DNA from: Ctena decussata
Lineage: Eukaryota; Mollusca; Bivalvia; Lucinida; Lucinidae
Length of the DNA stretch: 64,000 bases
Direction: 5' to 3'
Assembly: GCA_963989385.1 (NCBI GenBank)
Contig: OZ022511.1
Span: 7,316,001 to 7,380,000 of the forward strand
Shown: piece after piece, positions 1 through 11,655 of the stretch
Layout of the letters: each line of letters opens with the position of its first letter
How positions within the stretch are numbered: position 1 is the stretch's first letter
The notes under the pieces: model-generated
Databases searched by the model: none
The model's input: the letters and a program-made list of their open reading frames with translations, nothing else
Told to the model about the DNA's origin: nothing
Program-made: the position numbers and the translations under genes

Positions 1-149
1 ACAAAAAAAATCGACCAATGGTCGAAGTTTCTAGAAAAATACTTGGGAGAATTTAAAATGAAAGACGAATTTAATTCCCAAATTCTTTAAATCTACGTGA
101 AACTAAAACACACGCTAACCGAAATTATCAATGATAGCAATATGCGAAA
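1..149. other. AT-rich flank, no feature recognised
   Basis: No open frame, repeat or motif could be supported here. It lies just outside the left terminal repeat of the element that follows. Confidence 0.4.
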
Positions 150-500
150 TAGTGGAGCAAATATGATTGCGTAAGTGCCCTAGAAAAGGGAGATAGTGGT
201 CTACGGAGTGTAAAATTTGTTTTTATATATCAAAATGATCGCCCTGGTCTGTAGTTTGAAAATTCAGCGTTTGCCACCTTGGCAAACCTTGCATAACTCT
301 GTAGTGGCCTGTTATTTACGTTACCCCATTAAATTTTGAATATCAAAAATATTTATTGAAGTCAATAGGAAGTATGCTTAAACATTATAAATATATCAAA
401 TGTCCATATTTTTTGAAGGAATGATTAATTTACTATAACTTAAGCTACTTCGGAAACAATTTCGAACTTTCATGTTGTTATTTTCGTGACTGGTTTAAAC
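150..500 (+). repeat. left terminal inverted repeat of the 4.4-kb element
   Basis: It pairs with 4230-4582. The shared parts include the GTCTACGGAGTGTAA block near 200 and the TTTGCCA block near 270. Similarity fades inward near 500. Confidence 0.65.
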
Positions 501-3500
501 CCACCACATGTAATTTATCAGTCACATTTCCACGGCGGTGCATCCGTTTTGGTCTATTGATGTTATAGTTTGTGTTGTCCACTTACCAGTAGCCTTCAAA
601 AATTGTTTTTTTCTTGTCTGTTTATTGGCCGTCAGTCTGATGTATGTAGAAACAAATAGAAAATCGGTGAAAATAGACAATTTGTGTTCCAGGGTATGTT
701 TGATTACGGCTAGCTTTGTGGTCATGTGCACGGAATGAGCTGGATGTTTATTTGGCCACCCGTTAGTTTCCTTTGAGCACATGTCTTATTACTTTATGTT
801 ACTATTTTCAGTTTGGTGTTGTGGGAGAATCCTGGCACTAGTTGAATCAATTCCTAATCGGATACCTTTTATATTGTTTATCTGTTTTGACCGTTTTCTA
901 TAAAAGCAATATATCTAACCGCAGTTCAACTATTTTGGCCCTACAGCACATATTTTAACTAAAGTAACGTACGTAACAGGTTAAAACGTAAGAGTTAATT
1001 TACTCCAGTGTAAATTGTGGCTACCGCGAAACACTTCGTTGTACTTCATTTAAATGGAAATTAAGTATTATCTGGTCATTTGGGATCATCTGGACTCATT
1101 CCGAGTCGATTTGAAAAAAAAAAAGGAATTTAGCTGAAGCTGGTGCTAGGGTGCATTGAAAGTGTTGCAACATTACATTCCTGGGCGTAAACTTAGTCAA
1201 ACCGAGGTTGTTGTTTTGTTTGTTTTGTTTAATATTTATTTATTGTTTTGTTTGTGATCCATTCCTTGTTTCCAGGAAATCTTTCTTTCTTAATTAAAAT
1301 AATCAGTCCAAGAGTTTAAGTTGCTTGGATACACTATCACATGAAATAATTCAGCAAATTTACTTTAGCCCTTCTTCTTAATGGGAGTAAACTCTATAAG
1401 GAAAGAATTGTCTACTGTAGGAGAAATGTACATTTATTTCCTTTAAGAGTAGACAATTTTTTGAAGGTTACATCATCCATAGAACTAAATAGGAAGCATC
1501 TACGGAAGCATAACAAATTGAGGTGTGTCCATTTAAAATTATACAGTATTATTTCCAAAATATACCAGATCATGTGGAAGGAAGGAACACACACGAGAAC
1601 AAACAAAGCAGACTCGGTTAATGGATTCCTTTCAAGATCTTGCACGGATAATCTGATTATGACATATTGTTATTACCTTAAAATCATTTGAAAAAATGAC
1701 CTTTTAATTGGGTCAATGATGATCCACTTACTTTGACTCCTTGTTTTGGTATTTAAAAAGTAACGTATACAACATTCAAATGTAAATGATTTGTCAGATA
1801 AGAATTATGATTCTCTATGATATTATCTGTTTGATGAGATGCATTAAGACGAAGCATTAAAAATTCCCCAGTTCTTGGGACGGACCTCTTTACTGTGAAC
1901 AGGTTTCATATTAATGCTTGGGTGACCGGGTGCAGAGAATAACCGCCTTTAAGTAAAAGTAAAAAGTATGCAAAGACCAGGAACTGAAACAATCCAAATC
2001 CAAATCCAGCCCTCAAACCATAGTTGGAAACAACTAAGATTACAAATAATCAAGATACAGAGAACATATGGCCAATCGAGTGAGCAGCTTGTTCCCAAAA
2101 GGTGGGAAAAGATGTTCTTAAAACATCTAAAACAGGCATAATAGTAATACAAACTATGAATTATATAGAAAAAATTTGTGGGTAATTATGTTTCTGCCTT
2201 AGCCCTTTCTTTGAGACTATAATTATTTAATACAACTGTATCAAATATACAAATCCCTTCAGAGATGTATGGCGATACTGCTGTTAAGTTAACATTCGGC
2301 ACCTCAATATTCGCTTTCAACATATGCATTATACTTGAGGGCGGTTACCTTCTGCACCTTGTTACTCTACCATTAGTATGAAAACTTCTTAACAATAAAA
2401 GGGTAATTTGACAACTTGTTTGCTGTTGAATGCTGTATACGTTACCTTTTTGACCACCTAACTAAAGAGTCGAAGTTAGTGAATTATCTCTGACTCGAAT
2501 TAAATGTCATTTTGATGATGATTTCATAGTAATAAAGTTACCCCCATTAGACATTGAGGCCAAGATAGTCATAGTTATTTCTTTTCCCATAATATCCATT
2601 CACCTTAAAGTCTGGTGGAATGATAAAAGCTTAGCAAAATTATGAAGTAAGGTTCTCTGGCAGCAAGGAATGCGTCAGAAAAAACAAAATTAGCAACCTT
2701 GGTTAAGCTGAGTGTGTGTCCAGCAATGCAATTTTGTAACAATGCCAATGCCCACTTCCCCACCCCCTGGCACCAGCTTCCGCTATTTCTTTTTTTAAAC
2801 TGACTCAGAATGAGCCTAGATTATCCCAAACATAATTTTCAATAAGATGAGGTACGATGGAACTTTTCATGGCAAGCACACGAAACTTTACACTTGCTGC
2901 AGTAGACTAAAATAACTCATACTTTTTAACCTGTTATATACGTTACTTTGATGAAAATGTATGCTTTTATGCCAAAAAAACTTAAACGTTGGTTTTATAT
3001 ATAATTGCTTTTAATAGGAAAAGGTTAACGCAGAGACAGTAGTGTAAAGGGTAGCAATCAGGAATTGATTCTTTCTGTGAAGGACTCCACTCGCGATACC
3101 AAATTGAAAATAGCAGCATAAAGTTATAAGACAAGTAGTTAAACGATACAAGCCAAATAAACATCCAGCCATTCCATAAAATTATCACAAAGCTAGCCTT
3201 AACTTAATATTATTAGTCACACAAATGCCTATTTTCACCCATTTCTGTCTTTTTCTACATATAGCTATATATGGCAGAATGATGGCAAATATGCCGATGA
3301 AATAAACTGATTTTTGAAGATTACAGATAAGAGGACAACACAAACGATAACATCGGTACACCAAACTGATGTTCCGACTTGGAGCTGTCAATAATGAGTT
3401 ACATTGGGTAGCATTAAACTGGTCTAATGTGCCTTTAAAATGTTTTTATTTCAGCTTAAAATAATAAAGCTTACACATATTTGGCTGTAGTAATATTTAA

Positions 3501-4229
3501 TCTCAGGGGCTGTTTGGAAATAAGGGTTATTAGCGTTACTTTCCTAAGTTCAAAGCCGTAGGCTATGATTAGCTGGTTTGACACTTTTGGTTTTGTTCAA
3601 ATGTCATTTGGATATTAATAAAAAATATATATATCAATATATTCCATGTACAGATTAGTTCACAAATGCTTCATTTGAACCTCAGGACAATCTCGGCTTT
3701 GCAAGTCATGTAAATAACACTGTTTTGTGTCAAAGTAGGCAATTAAACTCTTATTTTACAATAACTAACAACTACATGTATTGCCATCACAACTGTGCTG
3801 TTTAAAAGTCAGAATTTCAAAAAGATATATTTGTGGTGGGAATGATCTATGCTTTAATAAGACATTTTAATCTGTTAAGTACGTTACTGTGGTTAAAATA
3901 TGTATTGCAATGTCATAACAAAAATGTGAACCGTTGTTTTATATCATGTATTATATGATCTTATTCCATAAGGGCCAATTTGTCAGTTTAAAATAACTTA
4001 TTAGCCATTTTTTGTACGAACAATTGTGGGAAAATGACTTTGCAGCCACCAACAGGGAATAGGTGTAATCATGTTCAACATTATATATTTGATAAAGTAC
4101 AGAAGCTAGAGGTCTCAAATTTGTTTTGTTAGAAAGATATTTAAAGGGACAATTAGAAAATGGAAGAACTTAGGGCTATTTTATCACAAATTGTTTGTAA
4201 ATGCAACAACCTAATTTACATTTTAAATT

Positions 4230-4582
4230 TTTGAGGGGTACATAATATATTGTAACGAAAATAACAGCACAGAAGCTCTGAGCTGTTTTCTAAGCAGCCT
4301 TATTTAAAGCATATTAATCATTCTTGCAGAAAATATTAATATTTGATACATTTATATAGTTTAAACACATTTCTTATTGACTTCAATAAATATGTTTGAT
4401 ATTTAAAATCTAAGGGGGTAACGTAAATAACTGGCCACTGCGGAGTTATGCAAGGTTTGCCAAAGTGGCAAACGCTGAATTTGATAACTATAGACCTAGG
4501 CGATCATTTTGATATACAAAAACAAATGTTACACTCCGTAGACCACCCCCTTGAAAGATAGCCCAACATATTTGCTCCACTA
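4230..4582 (-). repeat. right terminal inverted repeat of the 4.4-kb element
   Basis: Reverse complement of 150-500. It carries the outer copy of the GTAACGTAAATAACTG motif at 4418-4433. Confidence 0.65.
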
Positions 4583-4723
4583 AAAGAACCAGTATAGAAA
4601 TTACGCTTGAAAATGCCACCAATTTTGCAGTTTATGCGTTACTTCGTTTATTTAGTATTATAGATTCCTGATCATTGCCTGTCTTTTTACATCGTACATG
4701 TAGGCAAACGCCTCCGCCGACGT

Positions 4724-4920
4724 CTAGCAAGGAGAGTCAAGGTAGAAGTATCTGACACCTTGACACCACGTTTCATCCAGCTCAGACCAAACTGGGTGCA
4801 GATTTCCTGTTCCTGATCTACTGAAGAAATTTATTAGACATGTGCCGCCGTTTGAAGTCGAACCTACGAGCTCCTGCGTGATAGGTGTACACTCAATACA
4901 AAAAGCCATGCTCTCCATTC
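4724..4920 (-). CDS. putative terminal exon of an unrecognised gene
   Basis: Minus-strand reading from an ATGCAG acceptor just above 4920 to a TAG stop at 4724. It enters in phase 1, which matches the phase-1 donor of the exon at 5169-5423, so the two join without a frame break. The segment encodes about 65 residues with a short Cys-x-x-Cys near its start (FCIEC), several Trp and two more Cys, suggesting a secreted or extracellular disulfide-bonded protein; that is inference. I do not recognise the family. The intron between the two exons is filled by two copies of a retroposon 3' end, and the acceptor lies at the edge of that repeat. A chance ORF pair is possible. Confidence 0.4.
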
Positions 4921-4931
4921 CTGCATGTCAA

Positions 4932-5016
4932 TTCAGTTCAGTTCAGTTCAATTCTCTTATCGACGTTACCCAAGTGGCTCAACGGTACGTAACCATAGTT
5001 GCACACACTTGGCGCC
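4932..5016 (-). repeat. retroposon 3' end with pentamer tail, copy 1
   Basis: Read on the minus strand it runs from GGCGCCAAGTGTGTGCAA to a tail of ACTGA pentamers. The same unit recurs at 5051-5135, 16397-16478 and 16598-16668. A 3' tail of short tandem units is typical of LINE and SINE ends in molluscs. Confidence 0.6.
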
Positions 5017-5050
5017 GTGTGTCCGTCCAAGCCTGCATACATGTATCAAT

Positions 5051-5135
5051 TTCAGTTCAGTTCAGTTCAATTCTCCTATCGACGTTCCCCAAGTGGCTCA
5101 ACGGTACGTAACCACAGTTGCACACACTTGGCGCC
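5051..5135 (-). repeat. retroposon 3' end with pentamer tail, copy 2
   Basis: Near-identical to the copy at 4932-5016 and in the same orientation, separated by about 34 bases of other sequence. Confidence 0.6.
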
Positions 5136-5168
5136 TGCATATCAAAACAAGGTAATTCATATTTATAC

Positions 5169-5423
5169 CTGGGCCAAGCCAAGCGTAACGCACCATCGAA
5201 TCCGAAAACGTCAGACCCGTAAATTCCTTCAGATCCTCGGCAATCAGGTGCCAGGGAAGCCCATTAAGGTCCAGTTCGGACGTGGCATTGATGGCAGGTA
5301 TTTGGAGATCAAAGAAACCCTCGTCACAGCTCTTAAATGAATCAGTTGTTCCACTGAAGCACTGAAACCACCAGAAGTACTTAGTTACGTCTTGCGAAAA
5401 AAACCTTTGTTGCCGCTCACCCA
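5169..5423 (-). CDS. putative internal exon of an unrecognised gene
   Basis: On the minus strand a long T-run ending in CAG precedes base 5423, and a GTATAA donor follows base 5169. The 255-bp exon is open throughout and is phase 1 at both ends, the usual pattern of an extracellular module exon. It encodes about 85 residues, with FFSQDVTKYFWWFQCF near the start and a second Cys (KSCDEG) shortly after. Spliced to 4724-4920 it gives a C-terminal segment of about 150 residues. I cannot name the family, and no further upstream exon was found. Confidence 0.45.
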
Positions 5424-5555
5424 CTGAAAAAAAAATTAAACAGGAAATATCAATGTAAAGCAAGTGTGGTGGGTAAAACTGTACACTGAAATATTCTGAT
5501 AATCAATGATTTTGCTCAGGTATTTTGGTTTAAGTCTCACTATGCGGAGGATCGA

Positions 5556-5883
5556 AACGTATATTTGGGGCGAAGCGGCTGGCCGCTTATCTCCGTCAGC
5601 ACAACACCGTGTTGTGTATAGGAAAATGTGCAGGAGATTTCCGGTGGTTCTGCAGGCGATTCGAAAATAAAGGTCACGAAAGGTAGGTGTCTCGGTTTAA
5701 AAGGGATATATTCTTTTCCAGCGTAAAACAAAGAAAAGGAAAATGTCATGCAACCCTTCAATCGTTTTTCTATGAATACGAGTCTTGGTCGAAGCCAGAT
5801 TCTCAGTTATACAACATATTTCCATTTTTCCCCGGAGCGAGGTCATGGAGGTGGCCGTTTTATTGACATGCAAACATTTCAAA
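5556..5883 (+). repeat. dispersed repeat, left part (interrupted copy)
   Basis: Matches the reverse complement of 15424-15730 with small differences, including the ACACCGTGTTGTGTATAG block. The remainder of the same repeat resumes at 11102, so the copy seems to be split by the DNA between. Confidence 0.7.
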
Positions 5884-5900
5884 GGGGGGGGGGGGTCTCA

Positions 5901-6848
5901 CCCTATAGGAAATTTACATAGAGTTCTGCCCACGCTCGGAATTTAATCTTAATATGCATAAAGATTGTCAAGCACATGAGTCTTGCATTTGTCATATATT
6001 TATCCATTGATCTATTTCAGTATTTAAATAGCAGCAATTTTTGTATTTTTCGAGGAAAAAATTGGTGCCCTTGTTTTAATCCCCACAGAGCTATGAAATT
6101 ATAGATTTTTGTACCTTATTTTGTCTCAAAACGATGCCTAGTAATTTGTGAGTATGTATGTAACATAATTGTAGATCAATGTATCAAATGAAAATATCCA
6201 CATAAAATTTCAACTGAAATATCCCAATATTTCAGATCCATAAATTATTTTCAATAAATTAAAATGTTGATTTTAGTTTGTTATAGTTCTGTCAACCTAT
6301 GAAATTCACATCAAAATTGACCACACATGTGTAGGTAATGATATTAAAAAATCAAGAAAAATTAAAACCGGTAACATTATTTTTTAGAGTTTTTATGTTA
6401 ACAGTCAAATTTTTTGAAAAGTGTAAAATCCACATTATTCACAGAATTTTGTTTTTGGTATCTTTGTGTTTCATTGTTAGGCCAATTTAATGTTTCTATC
6501 ATGTTTTGCATTGCCAAGCCACATAAGACGTTTCTGTTTCTATGATAAAAGGTATTTTTCCGAGATAATGGCACCTTGTTGTACTCCACAGTGGAACTTT
6601 AAATATATTCATGATAAGTCTTAATTAAACGAATGTTTATCGTTTATTCTTCTAATTTCATGAGAAGTATACTTTCCATATTTGTGTGGTACTGCCAGAT
6701 CAACAATTCTTGTAGAAGGCTTCATGGTAATTGCTTACTTGTCACTTTTACTATACGGTTAACCAGTACTAAATCCCATAACATTTTCCAGCTGGTACCT
6801 AATTTTGCAGTGTTTTGCTTCTATTCATAAGCCCTAACCAATCAGAAT
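5901..6848. other. AT-rich DNA without a recognised feature
   Basis: Only short unconvincing ORFs on both strands; no repeat match elsewhere in the window was noticed. Confidence 0.35.
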
Positions 6849-7040
6849 CTATCCATCATTTCCGTAAGATACCACAGCTGACTTGAACCGTTTTGCATCT
6901 GGCAGTGCCTCTATTGATGGGTGATAAGCCATGTATCCAAGATAATATAGGATACTGGCGATATGAGCACACATGCCAATGGTCCTCTTCCCAGCGGGGC
7001 AGATGCAGTAATAATCATTAACTGGGTCAGTATCATCATT
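6849..7040 (-). CDS. terminal exon with SWIM-type zinc-finger motif
   Basis: Minus strand: an acceptor (CATTTTCATTTACAG) precedes base 7040 and the frame stays open for 63 codons to a TAG at 6849. The peptide contains YYCICPAGKRTIGMCAHIAS, fitting the SWIM pattern CxC...CxH, followed by ILYYLGYMAYHPS. SWIM fingers of this form occur in many mollusc and cnidarian proteins, some derived from transposases. No other exon of the gene was found, and the exon lies inside the candidate 5.2-kb insertion, so it may be element-derived. It could be the last exon of an element gene, a domesticated gene, or an isolated remnant. Confidence 0.55.
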   Translation of the reverse strand, partial: NDDTDPVNDYYCICPAGKRTIGMCAHIASILYYLGYMAYHPSIEALPDAKRFKSAVVSYGNDG

Positions 7041-7980
7041 CTGTAAATGAAAATGTATCCCGAAGGTGCAATAGAAATGAAGACGAAATATTTTTTCCTT
7101 GATAGCTATATAGACAATGAATGTTTCATATCTAAACCTTGGTATGAATAAATAAAATATAAGATATCATTTAATAGTAGAAATGAAGTTTTGGCTTGCA
7201 CATATAATTTACTTTGAACCTCACTTCAATTTTTTTTTAACTACACTAACACATCAACATGTCAACTTATCAGTTTGGAAAGCAACTCTGTCTAACAGTT
7301 GTTAAATTGATTAAAGAATAATGGTAAACCACGGTAGGATAATTACATGCATATGTAGAAAAGTGTCAAGCTTCGCCCTTTTAACCTACTGACAAGCAGG
7401 AGAGTGACATTAAAATGTGGAAGGAAGAATCAAAAACCTGTTTCTTCCTGAAACAAATCCAATCTGACTTAAGATTGGTAATGAATGCAACCATGTACAT
7501 AAAGTATTCAGTGTTTATAGCATTGCGTCTCTCTCAGAAAGTTCAATATTTCAGCTAGCTTATTCACATGTAAATAATAACATCCGGTGTCCAGATTATT
7601 CGGTTATCTGTTCTTACCCATAGGTAAGCTTACCCTTAGGTAAGGTATGGGATGGAACTAAGTATTTACTGTTGTTGCAATTAGAAAAGCTTTACTGAAT
7701 ACAATCTTGGTGTTTTTGTGCAAATCTGACACTATATCAGTAGTAAAAATGGATCACCCTGACTTACACCTCAATTGAAAAGAAACTTAAGTAGCCAAAT
7801 TGACTAAAGGGGACAATTAGCAGTCAAGCAATTATTCACATATATGTATTTGCTTTGTATGATATACTTTACACAAATAAAAATATTTATGCATGAAATT
7901 CAGCTACCGAATTAGTACATTTTATATATGCAAATTGTTTAGGGTAAAATAGTTTTTTTATAAACCTTTTAAATCAGTGT
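7041..7980. other. AT-rich DNA without a recognised feature
   Basis: No supported exon was found upstream of the SWIM exon on the minus strand. The LINE fragment starts at the right edge. Confidence 0.3.
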
Positions 7981-7981
7981 A

Positions 7982-8807
7982 TTGGCATGTAGAACAATGT
8001 TTGTTCTCCTACGGAAAATTCGATCGCTTAATCTTTCAATTGACCTACAAATCGATTTGTTCGACAGAATGATCAAACCCATACTGTTGTATCGGTGTGA
8101 GGTTTGGGGGTACAGCAATATAGCACTACTGGAACGTGTGCAGTTAAAGTTTTTAAAATCTATTTTCAACTTAAAGCAGTCAACCCCAAATGTAATGGTA
8201 TATGGGGAATTTGGGATATACCCAATTGAATTAGATATTAATACAAGAATGATATCTTATTGGATCAAATTAATTGAGCCTGATTCACTTAAATTCTCTT
8301 CCCTATTATATAAACATCTGTTAAACAGTGTACCCGATAGTACGTCAGCATGGTTTGTACATGTAAAAAAGATAATCGAAAACAGCGGCTTCAGTGGTAT
8401 ATGGAATTTACAAAAGGTAAACAATCCGACGTGGTTTATTAAAAGTATAAAACAAAAGCAAAAGGACTTATTTGTAACTGATTGGCTTTCAAAAATTAAT
8501 GCCTCTTCAAGCTGTTTAAATTACCGCCTTTTCAAAACCCAATTTCCATTTACCAGTGGAAGTTGGCAGTTGGTTAAATATTGAAATTATGGATAGAAAA
8601 TGTAATCTCTGCGACGAATCTTTAGGTGATGAGTTTCATTATTTGTTATGCTGTAAAGCACTTTCACTACAAAGAAAGCAATATATTAAACCATATTATT
8701 ACAAACATCCCAACATTATAAAATTTGCAGAATTAATGAACGTTTCTAACATAAAAGACCTAAAAAGACTGTGTGCATTTGTGAAAATTATATTAAGTCT
8801 AACGTAA
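7982..8807 (+). pseudogene. LINE reverse-transcriptase C-terminal fragment, frameshifted
   Basis: The first frame (7982-8584, 200 residues) carries the post-RT region, including MIKPILLYRCEVWG, a hallmark just after the RT domain of many LINEs. A second frame (8556-8807) carries CNLCDESLGDEFHYLLC, the Cys/His motif at LINE C-termini, ending in a stop at 8807. The two frames differ by one base near 8555-8575, so the copy is broken. The RT catalytic domain is missing: the element is 5'-truncated near 7980. Sequence to about 8940 is probably its 3' UTR. Confidence 0.8.
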
Positions 8808-9207
8808 TGTCAAGTTCGGTCAGTACACTGAATATTTTCATACTTTATGTCCTATGTATATAACATTGTTGTTCTATAAGTGTGTGTGTTTAAAATGTTC
8901 ATTTGTTTCATAAAAGTTTGATTAAAATATCAAGTTGTTAACCTATAACCTCTGACTGTAAAATTTACAGACGGCGGACTGCTTTTAGATAGGGTTTGGG
9001 CCCGATAAAATCGCAGACTAGTCCTCCATAACTTTTACGCTGAACATCAGTATCAGAGATAAATGGTAGCATGTAGATAATATGCCAACGTAAAAATTCT
9101 GTACTATACGATCCTGTTTGAAAACGCTGACAGAAAATGTTTTTGGTCAACGATATGGGACTCATGGCGGTCTGACTGCCTGTGACTAGGGATAAGGCTT
9201 TCCTAGG

Positions 9208-9333
9208 GACACACGGCGTTGATTCGGCATCGGATCAGCATTGATTTAACGTCATGACGTAGAATCAATGATGACTCGATGTTGGTTTATCGTTGAGTCA
9301 CTCGCATGTCGATCGTCCCCGTGTATCTGGAAT
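9208..9333. repeat. ACGTCA/TGACGT mini-palindrome, copy 1
   Basis: Flanked by GGGACACACGG and CCCCGTGT-like ends, with internal degenerate AACGTCATGACGT and TTGATT/AATCAA units. Confidence 0.5.
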
Positions 9334-9454
9334 CACACTTGTGATAATAGAATATAGCAACTAATAATATTAAGTCTGAATTTTGTAATTATTGTCTTAT
9401 ACAATGGACGTTACTATCGTAAGCTATTTGTACATTATGATAATGCATCCCTGC

Positions 9455-9553
9455 AGGCACACGGAGCTGGATCGGCGTTGATTCTGCATTTTTTCAACGT
9501 CATGACGTTGAAACAACGTTGAACCAATGTTGATTCGGCGCTGTGTGCCCCAT
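9455..9553. repeat. ACGTCA/TGACGT mini-palindrome, copy 2
   Basis: Ends GCAGGCACACGGAGC and GCTGTGTGCCCC are inverted. The centre reads TTCAACGTCATGACGTTGAA. Confidence 0.6.
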
Positions 9554-9768
9554 CATGGGATGTTCTCATTCATGAGTCATGGTATAACAACCTTTTTTTC
9601 CTCTTGCAATATGATTATGGAATAGAATTACTGCTTGAAGATAGGGACGTACAACCCTACTGACTGCATGTCAGTTTTGTCTGTATGTCTTACAACGGAT
9701 CTATCTAAATATAAGTAAGTAATACGCCACCTGCGCATATATGTGTATGACACTTTTCGTTACGAAAG

Positions 9769-9769
<1 letters not shown>

Positions 9770-9823
<54 letters not shown>

Positions 9824-9857
9824 AAAGAAAGAGATAGAGAGAGAGAGAGAGAGAGAG
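9770..9857 (+). repeat. (GA)n microsatellite
   Basis: An almost pure GA run broken once by AAGAAAAGAAAGAGAT. The long Arg-Glu or Leu-Ser ORFs over it are artefacts. Confidence 0.95.
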
Positions 9858-10177
9858 TACTGACCTTAATAAATGTTCAACATGTGGCTGTACTAAAGCA
9901 ATGCATTTACCTTCAATGTGCGAGGCCCAAGACAAGCTGGTTTTTTTCGGGCTGAGTGTTTTCTTGACTTGCCGCAGTTGTGCATCTTCTGTGGTCCCAT
10001 TGGATTCGCTCCGCCAGGACGATTCCATATGGGATCACCGAACAAGTACATTGCCTTGGTGTCGTGGGTGATATTATTTTCTTTTCGCTGTTTTGATGCT
10101 CTGATTGTGTACTTTTGGGAGTTTACTGTACTATGTCGCCGGGAAATTCACGTGGACAATTAGGAATACCGAACGAA

Positions 10178-10256
10178 TCCACATCGCTGGGACATTGTAG
10201 GTTCGACGTTGATTCAACGTTGCCATGACGTTGAATCGGCGTTGACATACCATGTT
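10178..10256. repeat. ACGTTGA mini-palindrome, copy 3
   Basis: GACGTTGATTCAACGTTG then CATGACGTTGAATC form a degenerate palindrome like those at 9.2 and 9.5 kb. Confidence 0.5.
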
Positions 10257-10299
10257 TCAGCGTTTTCTAGCCGGCTTGATCACTGGTAAAATATTTAAT

Positions 10300-10490
10300 G
10301 AATTTAAATCTGCATTCTCTTGAGGGGATTACCCTCCTGCTACTTTGTGTCCAGTTTTGTTTGTAATATAAGTTATAGTCTTTTTCTCCATGCATGCAAC
10401 TAATGTGTTTGTATTGAATGCTCCTCTTATGTCATACTTTGTATGAATTGAGAGAAATAAAGGTTATATTATATTATATTATTATAACAA
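10300..10490 (+). repeat. retroposon 3' end with (TTATA)n tail
   Basis: Ends in AATAAAGGTTATATTATATT, a polyadenylation-like signal followed by short tandem units, as in LINE 3' ends. No coding part is attached. Confidence 0.45.
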
Positions 10491-11085
10491 TCTGTTATGA
10501 TTGTTATGTATACTAATTGTTATATTATAACAAAAGGAAGTGGTTCTGCGAACTTATTCACACTTAATTCTGACATGAGTTTTTCTCTTAAAATCTACCT
10601 TCATAAATATTACGTAATATTTGACAATGTTACCGATTTTCAAATGTCATAAAATTCTAAAGGTATTAAGAGGATACACAGGGCCTACTTTGCTAGCAGT
10701 TTCAAAGGTTGACAAAGACTGCAACCCTTTTAAATTTTAAGTTAAAAATCATGTTTTGGTAATTTCAGCCTTAATTATTTTATAGTTTCAGACTTTATGT
10801 TTCGAGAAAAAACATGTGTATATATCTATTCAATCACAAATGGTATTGAAGGTATCTATAAACAGTCCTTTTACAATTCTAGTTCAAAGTTTACGAAATT
10901 AAGGAAAGCATATACTTTAAGACTAAAAAAATGAATGGCAGGTATCAGGAAAAAAATGGAGTACCTCAAGGTGCTCTCCTGAGACCTAAAATACCTTTTT
11001 GAAGATAATAAATACATATTTATAGTTGATAGGACAGTGGCACTAAGCATGCATAGTAACAAGAAAATCGAAGTGTGGGCGCATA
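10491..11085. other. no recognised feature
   Basis: AT-rich, with short ORFs only. Confidence 0.3.
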
Positions 11086-11101
11086 TGAGACCCCCCCCCC
11101 C

Positions 11102-11655
11102 TTTTGCATTCCTGAAGTCGCCGAGTATTTATGTTTTCATCTATTACCTGTATATTAAAGGTCTCTCATATAAGTACCAGTTACGAGCCTAAACAGAATT
11201 TGCTACCTTCCTTCAGCCCAGATAATGAAAGTTGTTGTGGAATTTGTGATCCAGGAGATCGGTGGTGCTGAAGGCGATAGGTGGCGGTGCAGGAGATTGT
11301 TTTATGTTGTGCCACCAATGACCGTTTTTAACTGTTTTATAACGTAAATAATGCAATAGCATGGCATGGTACAGATTCGAACAGCTTTCAGATTCGTACA
11401 CTTGGCTGTACAATGCCTCTGCTGCATTAAGCATGCTAATTAAAATGAAAATAACGACTCCAGCAATCAGGGGATTGAATTATCAGTCAATCATTTGCAC
11501 TGCAAAGCTTCTGTTAGAACTATATAAATGGTACGAAAGTAATGCTAGTTTGTCAATTGGCTACTTACATTCGTCCCCCTTTCTTTGTTTAATTACATTG
11601 TGCACACGGCCACCAATCCAGCTCATTCATCGCATATACCAATGGGGCAGAATCT
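11102..11655 (+). repeat. dispersed repeat, right part (interrupted copy)
   Basis: Reverse complement of 14876-15417 with few changes. An open frame runs through it on the coding strand in both copies, but the encoded stretch is not a recognised domain. It ends at CAATGGGGCA, after which this copy joins a LINE fragment. Confidence 0.7.

Larger units (their letters stand above)
150..4582. mobile_element. 4.4-kb non-autonomous element with long terminal inverted repeats
   Basis: The first ~350 bases match the reverse complement of the last ~350, with the best stretch (about 200-370 against 4378-4550) near-identical apart from scattered changes and small gaps. The outermost shared block is TAGTGGAGCAAATATG at 150-165 and its complement at 4567-4582. 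The interior is AT-rich and has no convincing ORF, so the element is non-autonomous. A 16-mer related to CTGTTAnnTACGTTAC recurs in either orientation at about 309, 964, 1760, 2430, 2931, 3525, 3872 and 4418, the outer two inside the terminal repeats. No clear target-site duplication was seen, so superfamily and exact ends are unknown. Confidence 0.6.
5884..11101. mobile_element. candidate 5.2-kb insertion with G-run inverted ends
   Basis: The uninterrupted copy of the surrounding repeat (14.9-15.7 kb, inverted) is continuous where this DNA sits, so it behaves like an insertion. Its ends are inverted: twelve G then TCTCA at 5884-5900, and TGAGA then eleven C at 11086-11101. No clear target-site duplication is visible; the flanks read CATTTCAAA and TTTTGCATT. 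It contains the SWIM-type exon, a LINE fragment, mini-palindromes and a (GA)n tract, so it has been invaded or is composite. Confidence 0.4.

Noticed and set aside
5884..5895. G and C runs as plain assembly artefacts
   Set aside because: The runs at 5884 and 11091 are followed by matching inverted TCTCA/TGAGA and sit exactly at the repeat break, so they were kept as candidate element ends. The longer runs at 21900 and 56236 have no such context.
9705..10028. Leu/Ser and Arg/Glu-rich ORFs
   Set aside because: They are translations of the (GA)n microsatellite and have no independent support.
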